DNA of 64,000 bases from Vreelandella piezotolerans (GCF_012427705.1 NZ_CP048602.1:1054001-1118000); one strand, 5' to 3'; counted from the first letter of the stretch, positions 35,737 through 44,300 are shown. Notes: generated by a model from the sequence alone, not told the origin. Program-made: numbers and translations.

Positions 35737-36348
35737 TCAGCGGTGGAGCATGGCCATTAAAGCGTCAATCAACTCTCCGCCGCGCTCGCGTAGGGAAAAC
35801 GCATCGGGATTACGTAGCCAGTCGTGAAACAGGCCGCCAAGAGTAGCCTGCATGAGCCTCGTGGCAATCTCCGGTGTTATATCATCGCGTAATAGCTGCT
35901 GCTGTTGGGCGAGCTGAAACACCAGAAGCATCTCGTCGAAGCATTCTTCGGCAATTTCATCCTGCATTTCGATGGGATTGATGTCGCTAAAGAACTCACA
36001 GCGATGCAGCAGAATCGATAGGATGCGCTGGTGAGAGGGCTGCTCCAAACGGTTCAGGCCCGCATGGCAGGCAAGACGGATGGCATCGAGTGGTGACACC
36101 GTGGGGTCGGCGTTATTAACCTCTTCCATCAACGACTGAAATGGCATGCGCACCCGCTGTACCAGCGCCATGAAGAGGTCACCCTTGTTTTTGAAGTGCC
36201 AATAAACGGCACCTCGGGTAAGGCCAGCATGGCGAGCAATTTGCTCCAATGACGTGCGCGCAACGCCTTTTGCGAAAAACACCTCTTCAGCAGCATCCAA
36301 CAGCGCTTCGCGAGTTGCAGCAGCCTCCGCTTTGGTTTTTCTTGCCAT
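35737..36348 (-). CDS. TetR/AcrR-family repressor, probable regulator of the efflux operon
   Basis: The 203-residue protein has the TetR N-terminal helix-turn-helix (ARTSLEQIARHAGLTRGAVYWHFKNKGDL, about 29-57), which is nearly the consensus of AcrR/TtgR/MexZ-type efflux regulators. An all-helical ligand domain follows, with MPFQSLMEEV and HRCEFF segments as in AcrR. GAGGTAA precedes the ATG. It lies 2 kb beyond the RND operon, but its upstream DNA repeats a nine-base half-site found in the efflux operator, so both are probably its targets. Confidence 0.9.
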   Translation of the reverse strand: MARKTKAEAAATREALLDAAEEVFFAKGVARTSLEQIARHAGLTRGAVYWHFKNKGDLFMALVQRVRMPFQSLMEEVNNADPTVSPLDAIRLACHAGLNRLEQPSHQRILSILLHRCEFFSDINPIEMQDEIAEECFDEMLLVFQLAQQQQLLRDDITPEIATRLMQATLGGLFHDWLRNPDAFSLRERGGELIDALMAMLHR

Positions 36349-36407
36349 GAAACCATTACCTCACTCTCGATACACAATGGCGTTATTTTATCTGATGTGG
36401 TGCCTTT

Positions 36408-36427
36408 TTACATTCAAAACTGTATGG
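36408..36427. promoter_or_regulatory. Candidate TetR/AcrR autoregulatory site
   Basis: TTACATTCAAAACTGTATGG lies about 60 bases upstream of the TetR start. Its left half TTACATTCA and its TGTATG match the reverse complement of the efflux operator at 27769-27788 (TTACATTCATGTATGTATG). Sharing suggests one regulator for both sites. Confidence 0.5.
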
Positions 36428-36591
36428 ATAATGGGTATAAGTTGATAATCTAGGTTATCAAGCACGTTACTTAATGGTTGAAAACGGATATGATTTCATT
36501 TTAAAACACTGTTTTAAAACCTTTCAAAGCCCTGGTGCCACTTAGAAATGGCGTATCAGGCTATGTCTCCCTGCATGTATAAGGAATGGCC

Positions 36592-37623
36592 ATGGCGCGA
36601 GCTCCTTTCTCCCTAGCTGGGCATACCGTGATGCCTGGGCAACGTTTACAGATCGACGTGCCGGTGGCGCGCCTGTATACCCATACGCCGCTGCATATTC
36701 CGGTCGAAGTGGTTCATGGCCGCAAAGAGGGGCCGGTAATGTTAGTGTGTGGAGGGATTCATGGCGATGAGATCAATGGTGTGGAGATCGTCCGCCGTTT
36801 GCTGCGCTCGAAGACGATCAATAGCCTGCGTGGTACGCTGATTGCGGTGCCGGTGGTCAATGTTTTCGGCTTTCTCCAACAGACGCGTTACCTGCCTGAC
36901 CGTCGCGACTTGAACCGCTGTTTCCCTGGTAGCGAAAAAGGTTCGCTGGGCGGCCGAATCGCGGCGCTGTTTCGCGATGAGATCGTCGATCACGCCACCC
37001 ATATCATTGACCTGCATACCGGCGCCATTCACCGCACGAACTTGCCGCAAATCCGTGCACAGCTAAGTACGGGCAGCGAAACCGAGCGCATGGCAGACGC
37101 CTTTGGTGCGCCGGTTATTTTGAATGCGGAACTACGCGAAGGCAGCCTGCGTCATTACGCCCAAAGCCGCGGTATTCCGGTGCTCACCTATGAGGCGGGT
37201 GAAGCGCTGCGCTTCGATGAATGGGCCATTGTCCCAGGGGTGCAAGGCGTGCTGCGCGTCATGCGCCGCTTGGGCATGCTCACAGGCGAGCAGCGTCGCC
37301 GTGCCCCGGCTCCGGCCGAACTGGCCAATGGCTCAAGCTGGGCGCGCGCACCCATCGACGGCATCTTGCGCCCCAAGGTGCGCTTGGGGGCGCGAGTGGC
37401 CAAAGGCGAGGTGCTTGGCAAAGTGGCAGATCCATTCGGCAACGATGAAGACGAAGTGCGCGCCATGGCGGACGGCATCGTCATCGGCATGAGCCGCTTA
37501 CCGCTTGCCAACGAAGGAGAGGCGCTTTACCACATTGCCCGTTTCGATGAGATCGAAGAAGCCGAGACGGCCATCGAAAGCTTTCAGTCCAGCCTGACGC
37601 CTCCACCAGACGCGCTGTATTGA
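36592..37623 (+). CDS. Succinylglutamate desuccinylase/aspartoacylase-family protein
   Basis: The protein of 343 residues is an M14-like zinc amidohydrolase. Metal ligands are visible in GGIHGDEINGVE (His and Glu, about 53-64) and IIDLHTG (His, about 142), with the arginine pair in DRRDLNRCFPG. The C-terminal third has a beta-rich domain (RPKVRLGARVAKGEVLGKVADPFG, about 260-283), typical of bacterial AstE/AspA relatives often found next to rimK. The acyl-amino acid or gamma-glutamyl substrate is unknown. The ATG at 36592 has AAGGA 6 bases ahead; the ATG at 36586 directly abuts that site and is unlikely. Confidence 0.85.
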   Translation: MARAPFSLAGHTVMPGQRLQIDVPVARLYTHTPLHIPVEVVHGRKEGPVMLVCGGIHGDEINGVEIVRRLLRSKTINSLRGTLIAVPVVNVFGFLQQTRYLPDRRDLNRCFPGSEKGSLGGRIAALFRDEIVDHATHIIDLHTGAIHRTNLPQIRAQLSTGSETERMADAFGAPVILNAELREGSLRHYAQSRGIPVLTYEAGEALRFDEWAIVPGVQGVLRVMRRLGMLTGEQRRRAPAPAELANGSSWARAPIDGILRPKVRLGARVAKGEVLGKVADPFGNDEDEVRAMADGIVIGMSRLPLANEGEALYHIARFDEIEEAETAIESFQSSLTPPPDALY

Positions 37624-37633
37624 CGTTACCTCG

Positions 37634-37670
37634 ATAGTTAACAGCTATTAAAGCAATAGCCCTATAACCA
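37634..37670. promoter_or_regulatory. OxyR-like binding site upstream of the catalase gene
   Basis: ATAGTTAACAGCTAT fits the OxyR half-site pattern ATAGnTnnnAnCTAT exactly. Seven bases later comes a second ATAG (37656), so three of the four tetranucleotides of the 37-base OxyR consensus are present; the last is degenerate. It lies about 136 bases before the catalase start, upstream of TTGACT and TATACC promoter-like elements. Confidence 0.65.
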
Positions 37671-37805
37671 GCGCCATGGATGGCGCGATGCTGGCTTGTT
37701 GACTATACCTGTGTGGATGCCGTTTTAGCTTACGTTAAAAAGCAGTAGCGGTGATTTCCAGTGGTACAGACCGTGCCATGTCGAGTGTGACAAGGAGGAA
37801 GAGCA

Positions 37806-39260
37806 ATGAGTAGTGGTAGCCAGCATCCCACCACCAATGAAGCAGGTATTCCGGTAGCGAGCGATGAGCATTCGCTGTCGGTAGGCGCGGATGGTCCGAT
37901 CGTGATGCACGATCACTACCTGATGGAGCAAATGGCGGCGTTTAACCGGGAAATGATTCCCGACCGGCAGCCCCATGCGAAAGGCAGTGGCGCTTTTGGT
38001 CACTTCGAAGTCACTCAAGACGTTAGCCAATACACCAAAGCAAAATTTCTGCAGCCAGGCACGAAGACCGATGTCCTCATTCGCTTTTCCACCGTAGCAG
38101 GGGAGAGCGGTAGCCCGGATACATGGCGCGATCCGCGCGGCTTCTCGATCAAGTTCTACACCGAAGAAGGTAACTTCGACATGGTGGGTAACAACACCCC
38201 CGTGTTCTTTGTACGCGACCCAATGAAGTTCCAGCACTTCATCCATTCTCAAAAGCGCCGCGCCGATAATGGCCTGCGCGATCACGACATGCAGTGGGAT
38301 TTTTGGACGCTGGTGCCTGAATCTGCTCACCAAGTGGCTTGGCTCATGGGCGACCGCGGCGTTCCCGCCACCTGGCGGCACATGAACGGCTACTCCAGCC
38401 ACACCTATATGTGGGTAAACGATGAGGGCGAACGGTTCTGGGTGAAGTACCACTTCAAAACCGATCAAGGCATCAAATGCATGACTCAAGAGCAGGCCGA
38501 CCAGATGGCCGGTAGCGATGCGGATTACCACCGCCGCGACCTGTTCGAGGCCATCAAGCGCGGCGATTACCCCACCTGGACGTTGCACATGCAGATCATG
38601 CCGTTCGAGGATGCCAAGATCTATCGCGTTAATCCCTTCGATCTTACCAAAGTGTGGTCACACAAAGATTACCCCTTGATCGAAGTGGGTAAACTGACGC
38701 TCGACCGTAACCCTACCGATTTCCATAGCGAAATCGAGCAGGCCGCGTTCGAACCCAACAACATGGTGCCCGGCACCGGGCTGTCGCCGGATAAAATGCT
38801 GCTGGCTCGCTCCATTTCCTATGCGGATGCCCACCGCGCACGGTTAGGGGTAAACTACAAGCATATCCCCGTGAATACCCCCAAATGCCCTGTGCATAGC
38901 TATGGTCAGGGTGGCGCCATGCGCATTCGCCACGCCACTGATCCTGTCTACACCCCCAATAGCAAAGGCGGCCCCAAAGCAGATGGGCAGCGCTACCCGG
39001 AAGATGCGGTGTGGTCGACGGATGGGCAATTCGTACGCGCCGCGTACACGCTGCGCAAAGATGACGACGACTGGAGCCAAGCGCACACCCTGGTGCGTGA
39101 GGTGATGGACGATGCCCAGCGTGACCGGTTGGTTTCCAACGTGGTGGGGCACCTTTCCGGTGGCGTCACCGAGCCGGTGTTGGAGCGCGCGTTTGAGTAT
39201 TGGCGCAACATCGACCAAGAGGTGGGCGAGCGTATCGAGCAAGGCGTTCGCGCGCAGTAG
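37806..39260 (+). CDS. Monofunctional haem catalase (small subunit)
   Basis: This is a 484-residue clade-III-type catalase that dismutates hydrogen peroxide. The active-site His57 is in [11 protein letters not shown], the distal Asn in [17 protein letters not shown] and the proximal haem Tyr in [17 protein letters not shown] (about residue 338). The length excludes the large-subunit KatE class. It is probably cytoplasmic, with no signal peptide. AAGGAGGA precedes the ATG. An OxyR-like element upstream suggests peroxide induction. It is monocistronic, ending in a hairpin. Confidence 0.95.
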   Translation: MSSGSQHPTTNEAGIPVASDEHSLSVGADGPIVMHDHYLMEQMAAFNREMIPDRQPHAKGSGAFGHFEVTQDVSQYTKAKFLQPGTKTDVLIRFSTVAGESGSPDTWRDPRGFSIKFYTEEGNFDMVGNNTPVFFVRDPMKFQHFIHSQKRRADNGLRDHDMQWDFWTLVPESAHQVAWLMGDRGVPATWRHMNGYSSHTYMWVNDEGERFWVKYHFKTDQGIKCMTQEQADQMAGSDADYHRRDLFEAIKRGDYPTWTLHMQIMPFEDAKIYRVNPFDLTKVWSHKDYPLIEVGKLTLDRNPTDFHSEIEQAAFEPNNMVPGTGLSPDKMLLARSISYADAHRARLGVNYKHIPVNTPKCPVHSYGQGGAMRIRHATDPVYTPNSKGGPKADGQRYPEDAVWSTDGQFVRAAYTLRKDDDDWSQAHTLVREVMDDAQRDRLVSNVVGHLSGGVTEPVLERAFEYWRNIDQEVGERIEQGVRAQ

Positions 39261-39273
39261 CCCCGTAAACGAC

Positions 39274-39302
39274 AACGCCCAACGATAACATCGTTGGGCG
39301 TT
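39274..39302. terminator. Hairpin after the catalase gene
   Basis: A perfect 12-bp stem (AACGCCCAACGA with TCGTTGGGCGTT) has a 5-base loop, 14 bases after the catalase stop. The T-run is short, so termination may be partial. Confidence 0.7.
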
Positions 39303-39373
39303 AGCTAAACTGTCAGCCCATTGGCCCGGGCACCATTTAGCATGTCTGATTTATTTCCCCTAATACTTGGCTA

Positions 39374-40258
39374 TTACCTAATCCTGGCAATATCACGTGC
39401 TGGCGGGTTGCCAAACATGCGTGCATATTCGCGGCTGAACTGCGAGGGGCTTTCGTAACCTACCTTATATGCTGTGCTGGCCGCATCCAAATGCTGCGCA
39501 ATCATCAAACTACGCGCTTCGACCAACCGGACTGACTTCTGAAACTGCAACGGACTCATGTTGGTTACCGCTTTAAAATGGGCATGAAAAGACGACACGC
39601 TCATTCCAGCCATCGCCGCCAGTTCCTCTATGGTGACGGTTTGATCGTAGTCCCGGCGTAATTTTTGAATAGAAACCGAAATGCGCTGAGTTGGCGTGCC
39701 TTTTAATGAGATCTGAGCAATTTCTTTGCCGTAGTTGCTACGCAGCATACGATAGTGCATCTCGCGGACTAGGCTTTCGCCAAGTACCGGAATATCGTCT
39801 GTCACTTGCATTAATGTTAATAAACGCAGCAGGCTATCGCCCATTTGTGGGTCAACCTGGCCGATAAACAATCCACTTTCGGCTTTGCGGTTTGCAACGG
39901 CCAAATGTTCCATCTGTAGCAGTAATTCTGACAGTATCCTGACATCAATATTAATCTGGATAACATAATACGGCTGCTGCTCTGATGCTTCTACCACGGT
40001 ACCAAGAATGGGTAAGTCGACCGAGGCCACCAGAAACTCCAGTTCGCCATAACTTAGTATATCGGTGCCAAGCATTACGTTTTTGCGGCCCTGCACGATA
40101 ATACATAGACAGGGTTCATACACCGCTGGCATCGTGACCTGAGAGCTGCGAACTTTGTAACAAAATACATTAGGTAAAGCGGTGCTGTTTAGCCCTTCAT
40201 TAACGGCAACTTGCTGGACCAGCGGCAACAGTTGTCGTTTCAGAGTACTGTGAATCAT
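39374..40258 (-). CDS. AraC-family transcriptional regulator (YqhC-like)
   Basis: The 294-residue protein has an AraC-type N-terminal effector domain (about 15-160; PCLCIIVQGRKNV is characteristic of the YqhC-like group). Two C-terminal helix-turn-helices follow (TIEELAAMAGMSVSSFHAHFKAV, about 208-230, and AYKVGYESPSQFSREY, about 261-276). Relatives activate adjacent aldehyde or alcohol reductases. It is divergent from a short-chain dehydrogenase gene. The gene is visibly more AT-rich than its neighbours, pointing to acquisition. GGAGAG precedes the ATG directly, and a run of ten G residues sits immediately upstream of that. Confidence 0.88.
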   Translation of the reverse strand: MIHSTLKRQLLPLVQQVAVNEGLNSTALPNVFCYKVRSSQVTMPAVYEPCLCIIVQGRKNVMLGTDILSYGELEFLVASVDLPILGTVVEASEQQPYYVIQINIDVRILSELLLQMEHLAVANRKAESGLFIGQVDPQMGDSLLRLLTLMQVTDDIPVLGESLVREMHYRMLRSNYGKEIAQISLKGTPTQRISVSIQKLRRDYDQTVTIEELAAMAGMSVSSFHAHFKAVTNMSPLQFQKSVRLVEARSLMIAQHLDAASTAYKVGYESPSQFSREYARMFGNPPARDIARIR

Positions 40259-40265
40259 CTCTCCA

Positions 40266-40275
40266 CCCCCCCCCC
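40266..40275 (-). repeat. Homopolymeric G10 tract next to the AraC-gene ribosome site
   Basis: Ten consecutive C on the plus strand (G on the coding strand) lie one base upstream of the GGAGAG ribosome site of the AraC-type gene. Tracts of this length can vary by slippage. Confidence 0.9.
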
Positions 40276-40415
40276 TCTGACTTAGGTTGGATAATCAGGC
40301 AATCATAGCGTATTTTTGGGTATCCATAACAGTCCTTCATGCTTTTAACATAACAGGCATCGGGTTAGCCCGTATAAAAGCAGCATTATTTTCTTTATTT
40401 ACAAAGGATTTTGTT

Positions 40416-41147
40416 ATGAGCGCTATCAAACCTAGAGTTGTTCTGGTCACCGGTGCCAGCAGCGGTATTGGTGAAGCCACCGCTGAAATATTAGCTAACG
40501 CCGGGCACACCGTGCTGGTAGCAGCGCGCCGTACTGATCGGCTTGAAGCATTAACTCAGAGAATTAAGCAAGCAGGTGGTAAGGCGAAAGCTTATACGCT
40601 TGATGTCACATCACGCGATAACTTTAAGGCGGTAGTGGCGGCTGTCAGCGAAGAGTTCGGCCCGGTTGATGTTTTGGTGAACAACGCTGGCTTAATGCCG
40701 CTGTCACCCATGGCGGCGCTGAAAGCAGATGAGTGGAACCGAATGATAGACGTGAACATTAAAGGGGTATTAAACGGCATTGAGTCTGTGCTCAGCGTGA
40801 TGGAGCAGCGTGGCGGGCATATAATCAATACTGCGTCTATAGCTGCCCACAGTGTATTTCCGACAGCTGCAGTGTACTGCGGAACTAAGTTTGCAGTACG
40901 TGCTATCTCCGATGGTCTGCGGATGGAAACAAAAAAAGTCAGGGTTACCACTATTTCGCCGGGTGTAGTCGAAAGCGAGTTGGCGCACACCACCACAGAC
41001 ACCGCAACTAAAGCCTGGCTGGAAGATTTTCGTCAGGTAGCGCTGAAGCCTGACGCGATAGCAAATGCCATTGCCTACGCCATAGTGCAACCGGATGATG
41101 TAAATATCGATGAAATAATTATTCAGCCAACGCAATCTGGCTACTAA
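40416..41147 (+). CDS. Short-chain dehydrogenase/reductase
   Basis: This is a 243-residue classical SDR. The cofactor motif is TGASSGIG (about residues 12-19), followed by ARRTDR (Arg residues favour NADPH), NNAG (about 88), catalytic Ser in NTASIAAHS (about 140) and YCGTK (Tyr about 153). It resembles the YdfG/serine-3-dehydrogenase-like oxidoreductases that reduce small aldehydes or ketones. The ATG at 40416 follows AAAGGA. It is divergent from the AraC-type regulator and likely under its control. Like that gene it is AT-richer than the surroundings. Confidence 0.88.
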   Translation: MSAIKPRVVLVTGASSGIGEATAEILANAGHTVLVAARRTDRLEALTQRIKQAGGKAKAYTLDVTSRDNFKAVVAAVSEEFGPVDVLVNNAGLMPLSPMAALKADEWNRMIDVNIKGVLNGIESVLSVMEQRGGHIINTASIAAHSVFPTAAVYCGTKFAVRAISDGLRMETKKVRVTTISPGVVESELAHTTTDTATKAWLEDFRQVALKPDAIANAIAYAIVQPDDVNIDEIIIQPTQSGY

Positions 41148-41179
41148 GGTTTATCTGTTTACGCAACCGGTAAATTAAA

Positions 41180-41219
41180 ACCCCGGCCGCGCAGTTGAGC
41201 TGCGCACCGGGGTCTTCTT
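41180..41219 (+). terminator. Terminator-like hairpin after the SDR gene
   Basis: ACCCCGG and CCGGGGT arms, with an inner GCGCAG/CTGCGC helix, form a long GC-rich hairpin followed by the pyrimidine run CTTCTTC, 33 bases after the SDR stop. Confidence 0.7.
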
Positions 41220-41384
41220 CGAGAGGTGCTGCAGCCGTTTTTGCTCACGCTGCGCATTCATCAGCGCCGGTAGCTAGCAACGTTAGTACTGAACTTATTG
41301 GCAAGGCTTACACGAAAGAGGCGCCTTTAGCCAAAATATCCCACGGCTTACCGTCAAAATTTGCCACTGCGACGATGAGGTTAG

Positions 41385-41513
41385 CACCATCAATTAGGTG
41401 TGGCGCTGTTTGAACGAAAAGCCCGAGGTATCGAGCCTACAGAGGCGGCGCACGATTTAGCGCTGCAGGTTTCAACTCCCCTGGATGTGTTAGAACAAAA
41501 GCTGGCTGGTCTT
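41385..41513 (+). pseudogene. LysR-type regulator gene remnant
   Basis: After a stop codon the frame reads HHQLGVALFERKARGIEPTE and continues AAHDLALQVSTPLDVLEQKLAG. This corresponds to roughly residues 45-85 of a LysR-type regulator, covering the wing and linker helix. The N-terminal helix-turn-helix and the whole effector domain are missing. The right end runs into the 3' end of dusA on the other strand, so a recombination or deletion joined the two. The flanking 41215-41384 holds no gene I can recognise and may be debris of the same locus. Confidence 0.6.
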
Positions 41514-42551
41514 ATGCTCTTCGATAGACTCCGCTTCAAACTTAGGCTCGCGAACCAAGCCGAGCGCATCATCAAACAAACGTAAGCCTGCACCCTCTTT
41601 GTGCGCATGCTCCGACAGGTGGCGACGGAACCGACGCCCGCCAGGACAGCCCTGAAACAGCCCAAGCAGATGCCGAGTGATATGATTCAGCTTGGCCCCT
41701 TCATCCAGCCGCTGCTGAATGTACGGGCGAAACGCCGTGGCTGCTTCCAATCGCGTACGCGCAGGGCCAGACTTCCCAAAAATCTGCTTATCCACACTCG
41801 CCAGTAACCACGGGTTTTGGTACGCCTCACGACCTACCATCACGCTATCTACGTGCTCAAGCTGCGCTTGGCACTCTCCAAGCGTTTTAATGCCGCCGTT
41901 GATGCCGATGTGCAGCTCAGGATAGCTCTGCTTCAGCCGGTGCACGCGGGGATAATTCAGCGGCGGAATATCGCGATTCTCTTTCGGCGACAGCCCCTGC
42001 AGCCACGCCTTGCGGGCGTGTACGGTAAACACCTCACAGCCCGCCGAGGCCAAGATATCGATAAATCGTGCTAAATCTGTATCTTCATCCTGATCATTGA
42101 TGCCGATGCGGCACTTCACCGTGACCGGAATCGACACCGCCGCCTGCATGGCTTTCACCGCCGCCGCTACTTTCTCTGGGTGGCCCATCAGACACGCGCC
42201 AATCATGTTGTTCTGTACCCGGTCGCTGGGGCAGCCAACGTTCAGATTGACCTCATCATAACCCCACGCCTGCGCAATCGCCGCGCACTCCGCCAGTTCC
42301 CCCGCATCGCTGCCCCCCAACTGCAGTGCAATCGGATGCTCCACCTCGCTATAACCCAGAAAGCGCTCCCGGGGAGAACCATGCAACACCGCCCCAGTCG
42401 TCACCATCTCGGTATATAGCAGCGCCCGCTTGGTCAGCGTGCGCGCGAAGGCGCGGTAATCTCGGGTCGTCCAATCCATCATAGGCGCGACGGAGAATCG
42501 GCGTGCCATGTCTGCTGGGCTTTGTTTATTCATATCAATCACTTGCATCAT
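41490..42551 (-). CDS. dusA: tRNA-dihydrouridine synthase A
   Basis: This is a 353-residue flavoenzyme that reduces uridine 20/20a in tRNA. The TIM-barrel has SVAPMMDWTTRDYR (about 20-33), YTEMVTTGA, the catalytic-cysteine motif NLNVGCPSDRVQ (about 102-113), VKCRIGIND and INGGIK. Helical C-terminal domain: FQGCPGGRRFRRHLSE. An ATG at M7 is an alternative start. The final 19 residues (about 335-353) are charged and lie beyond the expected domain end, where the gene overlaps the LysR remnant. Confidence 0.93.
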   Translation of the reverse strand: MMQVIDMNKQSPADMARRFSVAPMMDWTTRDYRAFARTLTKRALLYTEMVTTGAVLHGSPRERFLGYSEVEHPIALQLGGSDAGELAECAAIAQAWGYDEVNLNVGCPSDRVQNNMIGACLMGHPEKVAAAVKAMQAAVSIPVTVKCRIGINDQDEDTDLARFIDILASAGCEVFTVHARKAWLQGLSPKENRDIPPLNYPRVHRLKQSYPELHIGINGGIKTLGECQAQLEHVDSVMVGREAYQNPWLLASVDKQIFGKSGPARTRLEAATAFRPYIQQRLDEGAKLNHITRHLLGLFQGCPGGRRFRRHLSEHAHKEGAGLRLFDDALGLVREPKFEAESIEEHKTSQLLF

Positions 42552-42928
42552 AAGATGCTATCTATAAGTCATGCTCTATGTACCACTAATGTTCCAATAG
42601 CAAGTTTCTTGCCGTGTAACGAAAAGCGGTGGTGCACCATGGCTATGTATTCGAAGGGGCATCGTTGGCGTGCGATTGTACGCAAGAAGCTATGAACAGT
42701 ACAAAGCTAAGCTATCTCTGTACGACTGTTGAGGTCCTAACACTGTGGACCCCATTGGAGAGGCATGGCGTCTCTAAGGAGGGGTGAGAGGTCTGTCTCA
42801 ATCATCGCGCAGCCCTCATCAGTTCTTATAAACCCCTGCATCACTTTGCGTATTTTGTGGTCAAAAAAAGGTATGGTGAGAGTCAACGCTGGGTAGGCAG
42901 GCGTGGCACATTAAGATGAGGAGTCGTT
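42552..42928. other. Gene-free stretch between dusA and the lipoprotein gene
   Basis: About 380 bases hold the divergent promoters of the two flanking genes. I see no RNA gene, strong hairpin or recognisable coding remnant. The only short frame (18 codons from 42639) has no support. Confidence 0.6.
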
Positions 42929-43507
42929 ATGGGGAAGACGCTCGGTTATGTTGGCGTGGCGTTAGTCGGGGCCCTGCTATTGAGCGGGTGCAGCGGGCCG
43001 GAGGAAGAGGTCTCACAAACCCAGCCTAACTCCGTGGCCGAAGAGCGCGCCTCTGAGCCGGAACCGCCAACGCAGCAGGTGGAGCCCCTGGAAGTCGTTA
43101 TTTCGACGTCAGCGTCACTGCGTCCCGATCGCCGCCTAATGGTAGAAGGCGACACCAATTTGCCGGATAACGCCCAAGTGCAGGTGATTATCGAGCGGGA
43201 GCTAAGCCGCGTCCGTTGGCAAGCGCGTACGCGAGTGATGGACGGTAAATTCGAAGCGGGGCCCTTTGGTTCTGGCAGCGGCCTACCGGATGGGGGCTAT
43301 TGGGTTACGGTACAGTTAGGTGAGGCTGCCGTTCAGCCAGAAAGCGTGCAGGAACGCATTGGTGGAGAAGGCGAATACTTGGCGGGAGAGCTGGTCAGCC
43401 AATCCCGCCACGGTCTAGGGCAGATAGCCACCTACTCGCGCCGTTTCTTGATTGGCAATGAACCAAGACGGACGCGCGACCAGGTGGAGGTGATTGAGGA
43501 CAACTAA
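42929..43507 (+). CDS. Putative lipoprotein of unknown function
   Basis: The 192-residue protein has a lipoprotein signal with lipobox LLSGC (Cys near residue 21). A 35-residue Glu/Pro-rich linker follows, then a beta-rich domain (about 60-175) with VEVVISTSASLRPDRRLMVEG-like and GLPDGGYWVTVQLGEAAVQP segments. The second part resembles an Ig-like or bacterial surface-domain strand pattern, but I do not recognise a family. GAGGAG precedes the ATG. It is monocistronic and convergent with the XRE regulator. Outer-membrane attachment is likely, since no Asp follows the lipidated Cys (Cys-Ser-Gly). Confidence 0.75.
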   Translation: MGKTLGYVGVALVGALLLSGCSGPEEEVSQTQPNSVAEERASEPEPPTQQVEPLEVVISTSASLRPDRRLMVEGDTNLPDNAQVQVIIERELSRVRWQARTRVMDGKFEAGPFGSGSGLPDGGYWVTVQLGEAAVQPESVQERIGGEGEYLAGELVSQSRHGLGQIATYSRRFLIGNEPRRTRDQVEVIEDN

Positions 43508-43528
43508 AGGGATGGGGAGGTAGTTGCT

Positions 43529-44053
43529 TTAGGCAGGACACCAGTGTGCCAGTAATACGGCATGGATAGAGATGTCACTTGGCGCTTTCGCAAAGTGTTC
43601 GATCACGAAGCGGTTATCCCGCTGGACCAAGTAATGGCCCGCCTTATGGAACACATGTGTTGGGCCGAGCAGGAGTAAATCCCCGGATGCAATGGGTGAA
43701 AAATCCGTGTCTTTGCCCGGGGTCGCCATCACGCAGGGCGCTTTCCAGTCGATCTTCAACGGCAGATGATGCGGCACGGTAATGGTCGTGGCCTGAACCT
43801 GTTCCCAGGGGAGGGGACCCGTATGGCTCAGGGTTAACAGTTGAGGTGCACTATCACCTTCTAGCAGGGTAGCCAGCGAACAATCGAGGGCATCGGCGAG
43901 CGCCACTAGACGCTCGTGGCCGATCTGTTTAATCGCCCCGGACTCCCAGTAAGAAATGGTGACATCTGACACGCCAACTTTACGTGCAAGGGCAGCCTTG
44001 TTGAGCTTGGCCCTAAGCCGCAGTTGCTTGATACGTGAGCCTAGCGATTCCAT
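43529..44053 (-). CDS. XRE-type regulator with S24/LexA-like C-terminal domain
   Basis: The protein of 174 residues has an N-terminal XRE helix-turn-helix (NKAALARKVGVSDVTISYWESG, about 18-39) and a C-terminal beta domain of the S24/phage-repressor type (ASGDLLLLGP, HYLVQRDNRFVIEHF). I do not see the Ser/Lys protease pair clearly, so self-cleavage is doubtful. The ATG at 44053 has AGGAAA upstream; the frame is open to 44152 but that part has no family character. It could be a lone phage-derived repressor put to host use. No other phage genes are nearby. Confidence 0.8.
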   Translation of the reverse strand: MESLGSRIKQLRLRAKLNKAALARKVGVSDVTISYWESGAIKQIGHERLVALADALDCSLATLLEGDSAPQLLTLSHTGPLPWEQVQATTITVPHHLPLKIDWKAPCVMATPGKDTDFSPIASGDLLLLGPTHVFHKAGHYLVQRDNRFVIEHFAKAPSDISIHAVLLAHWCPA

Positions 44054-44300
44054 TTCATTTTCCTGTCGATGAGCTGAATCAGCTCGTTGAATGTACTTCC
44101 ACCCGCAAGGTGGCGCTCTGATCATACTGAGAAAGACGCAATGTTTTCTCATGTACGAACACGAATCATAGGTACTGCGTCATACTAAGCGATTGTGCAT
44201 TAGCGCGCATCTTCCTATCGACGATCCTTGAGCACTCGTTCAGACGCTTTTAAGCCAAACTCGTTCCCTTATGGAGGCTGTTGGTTGATCTAAGGGTGCG

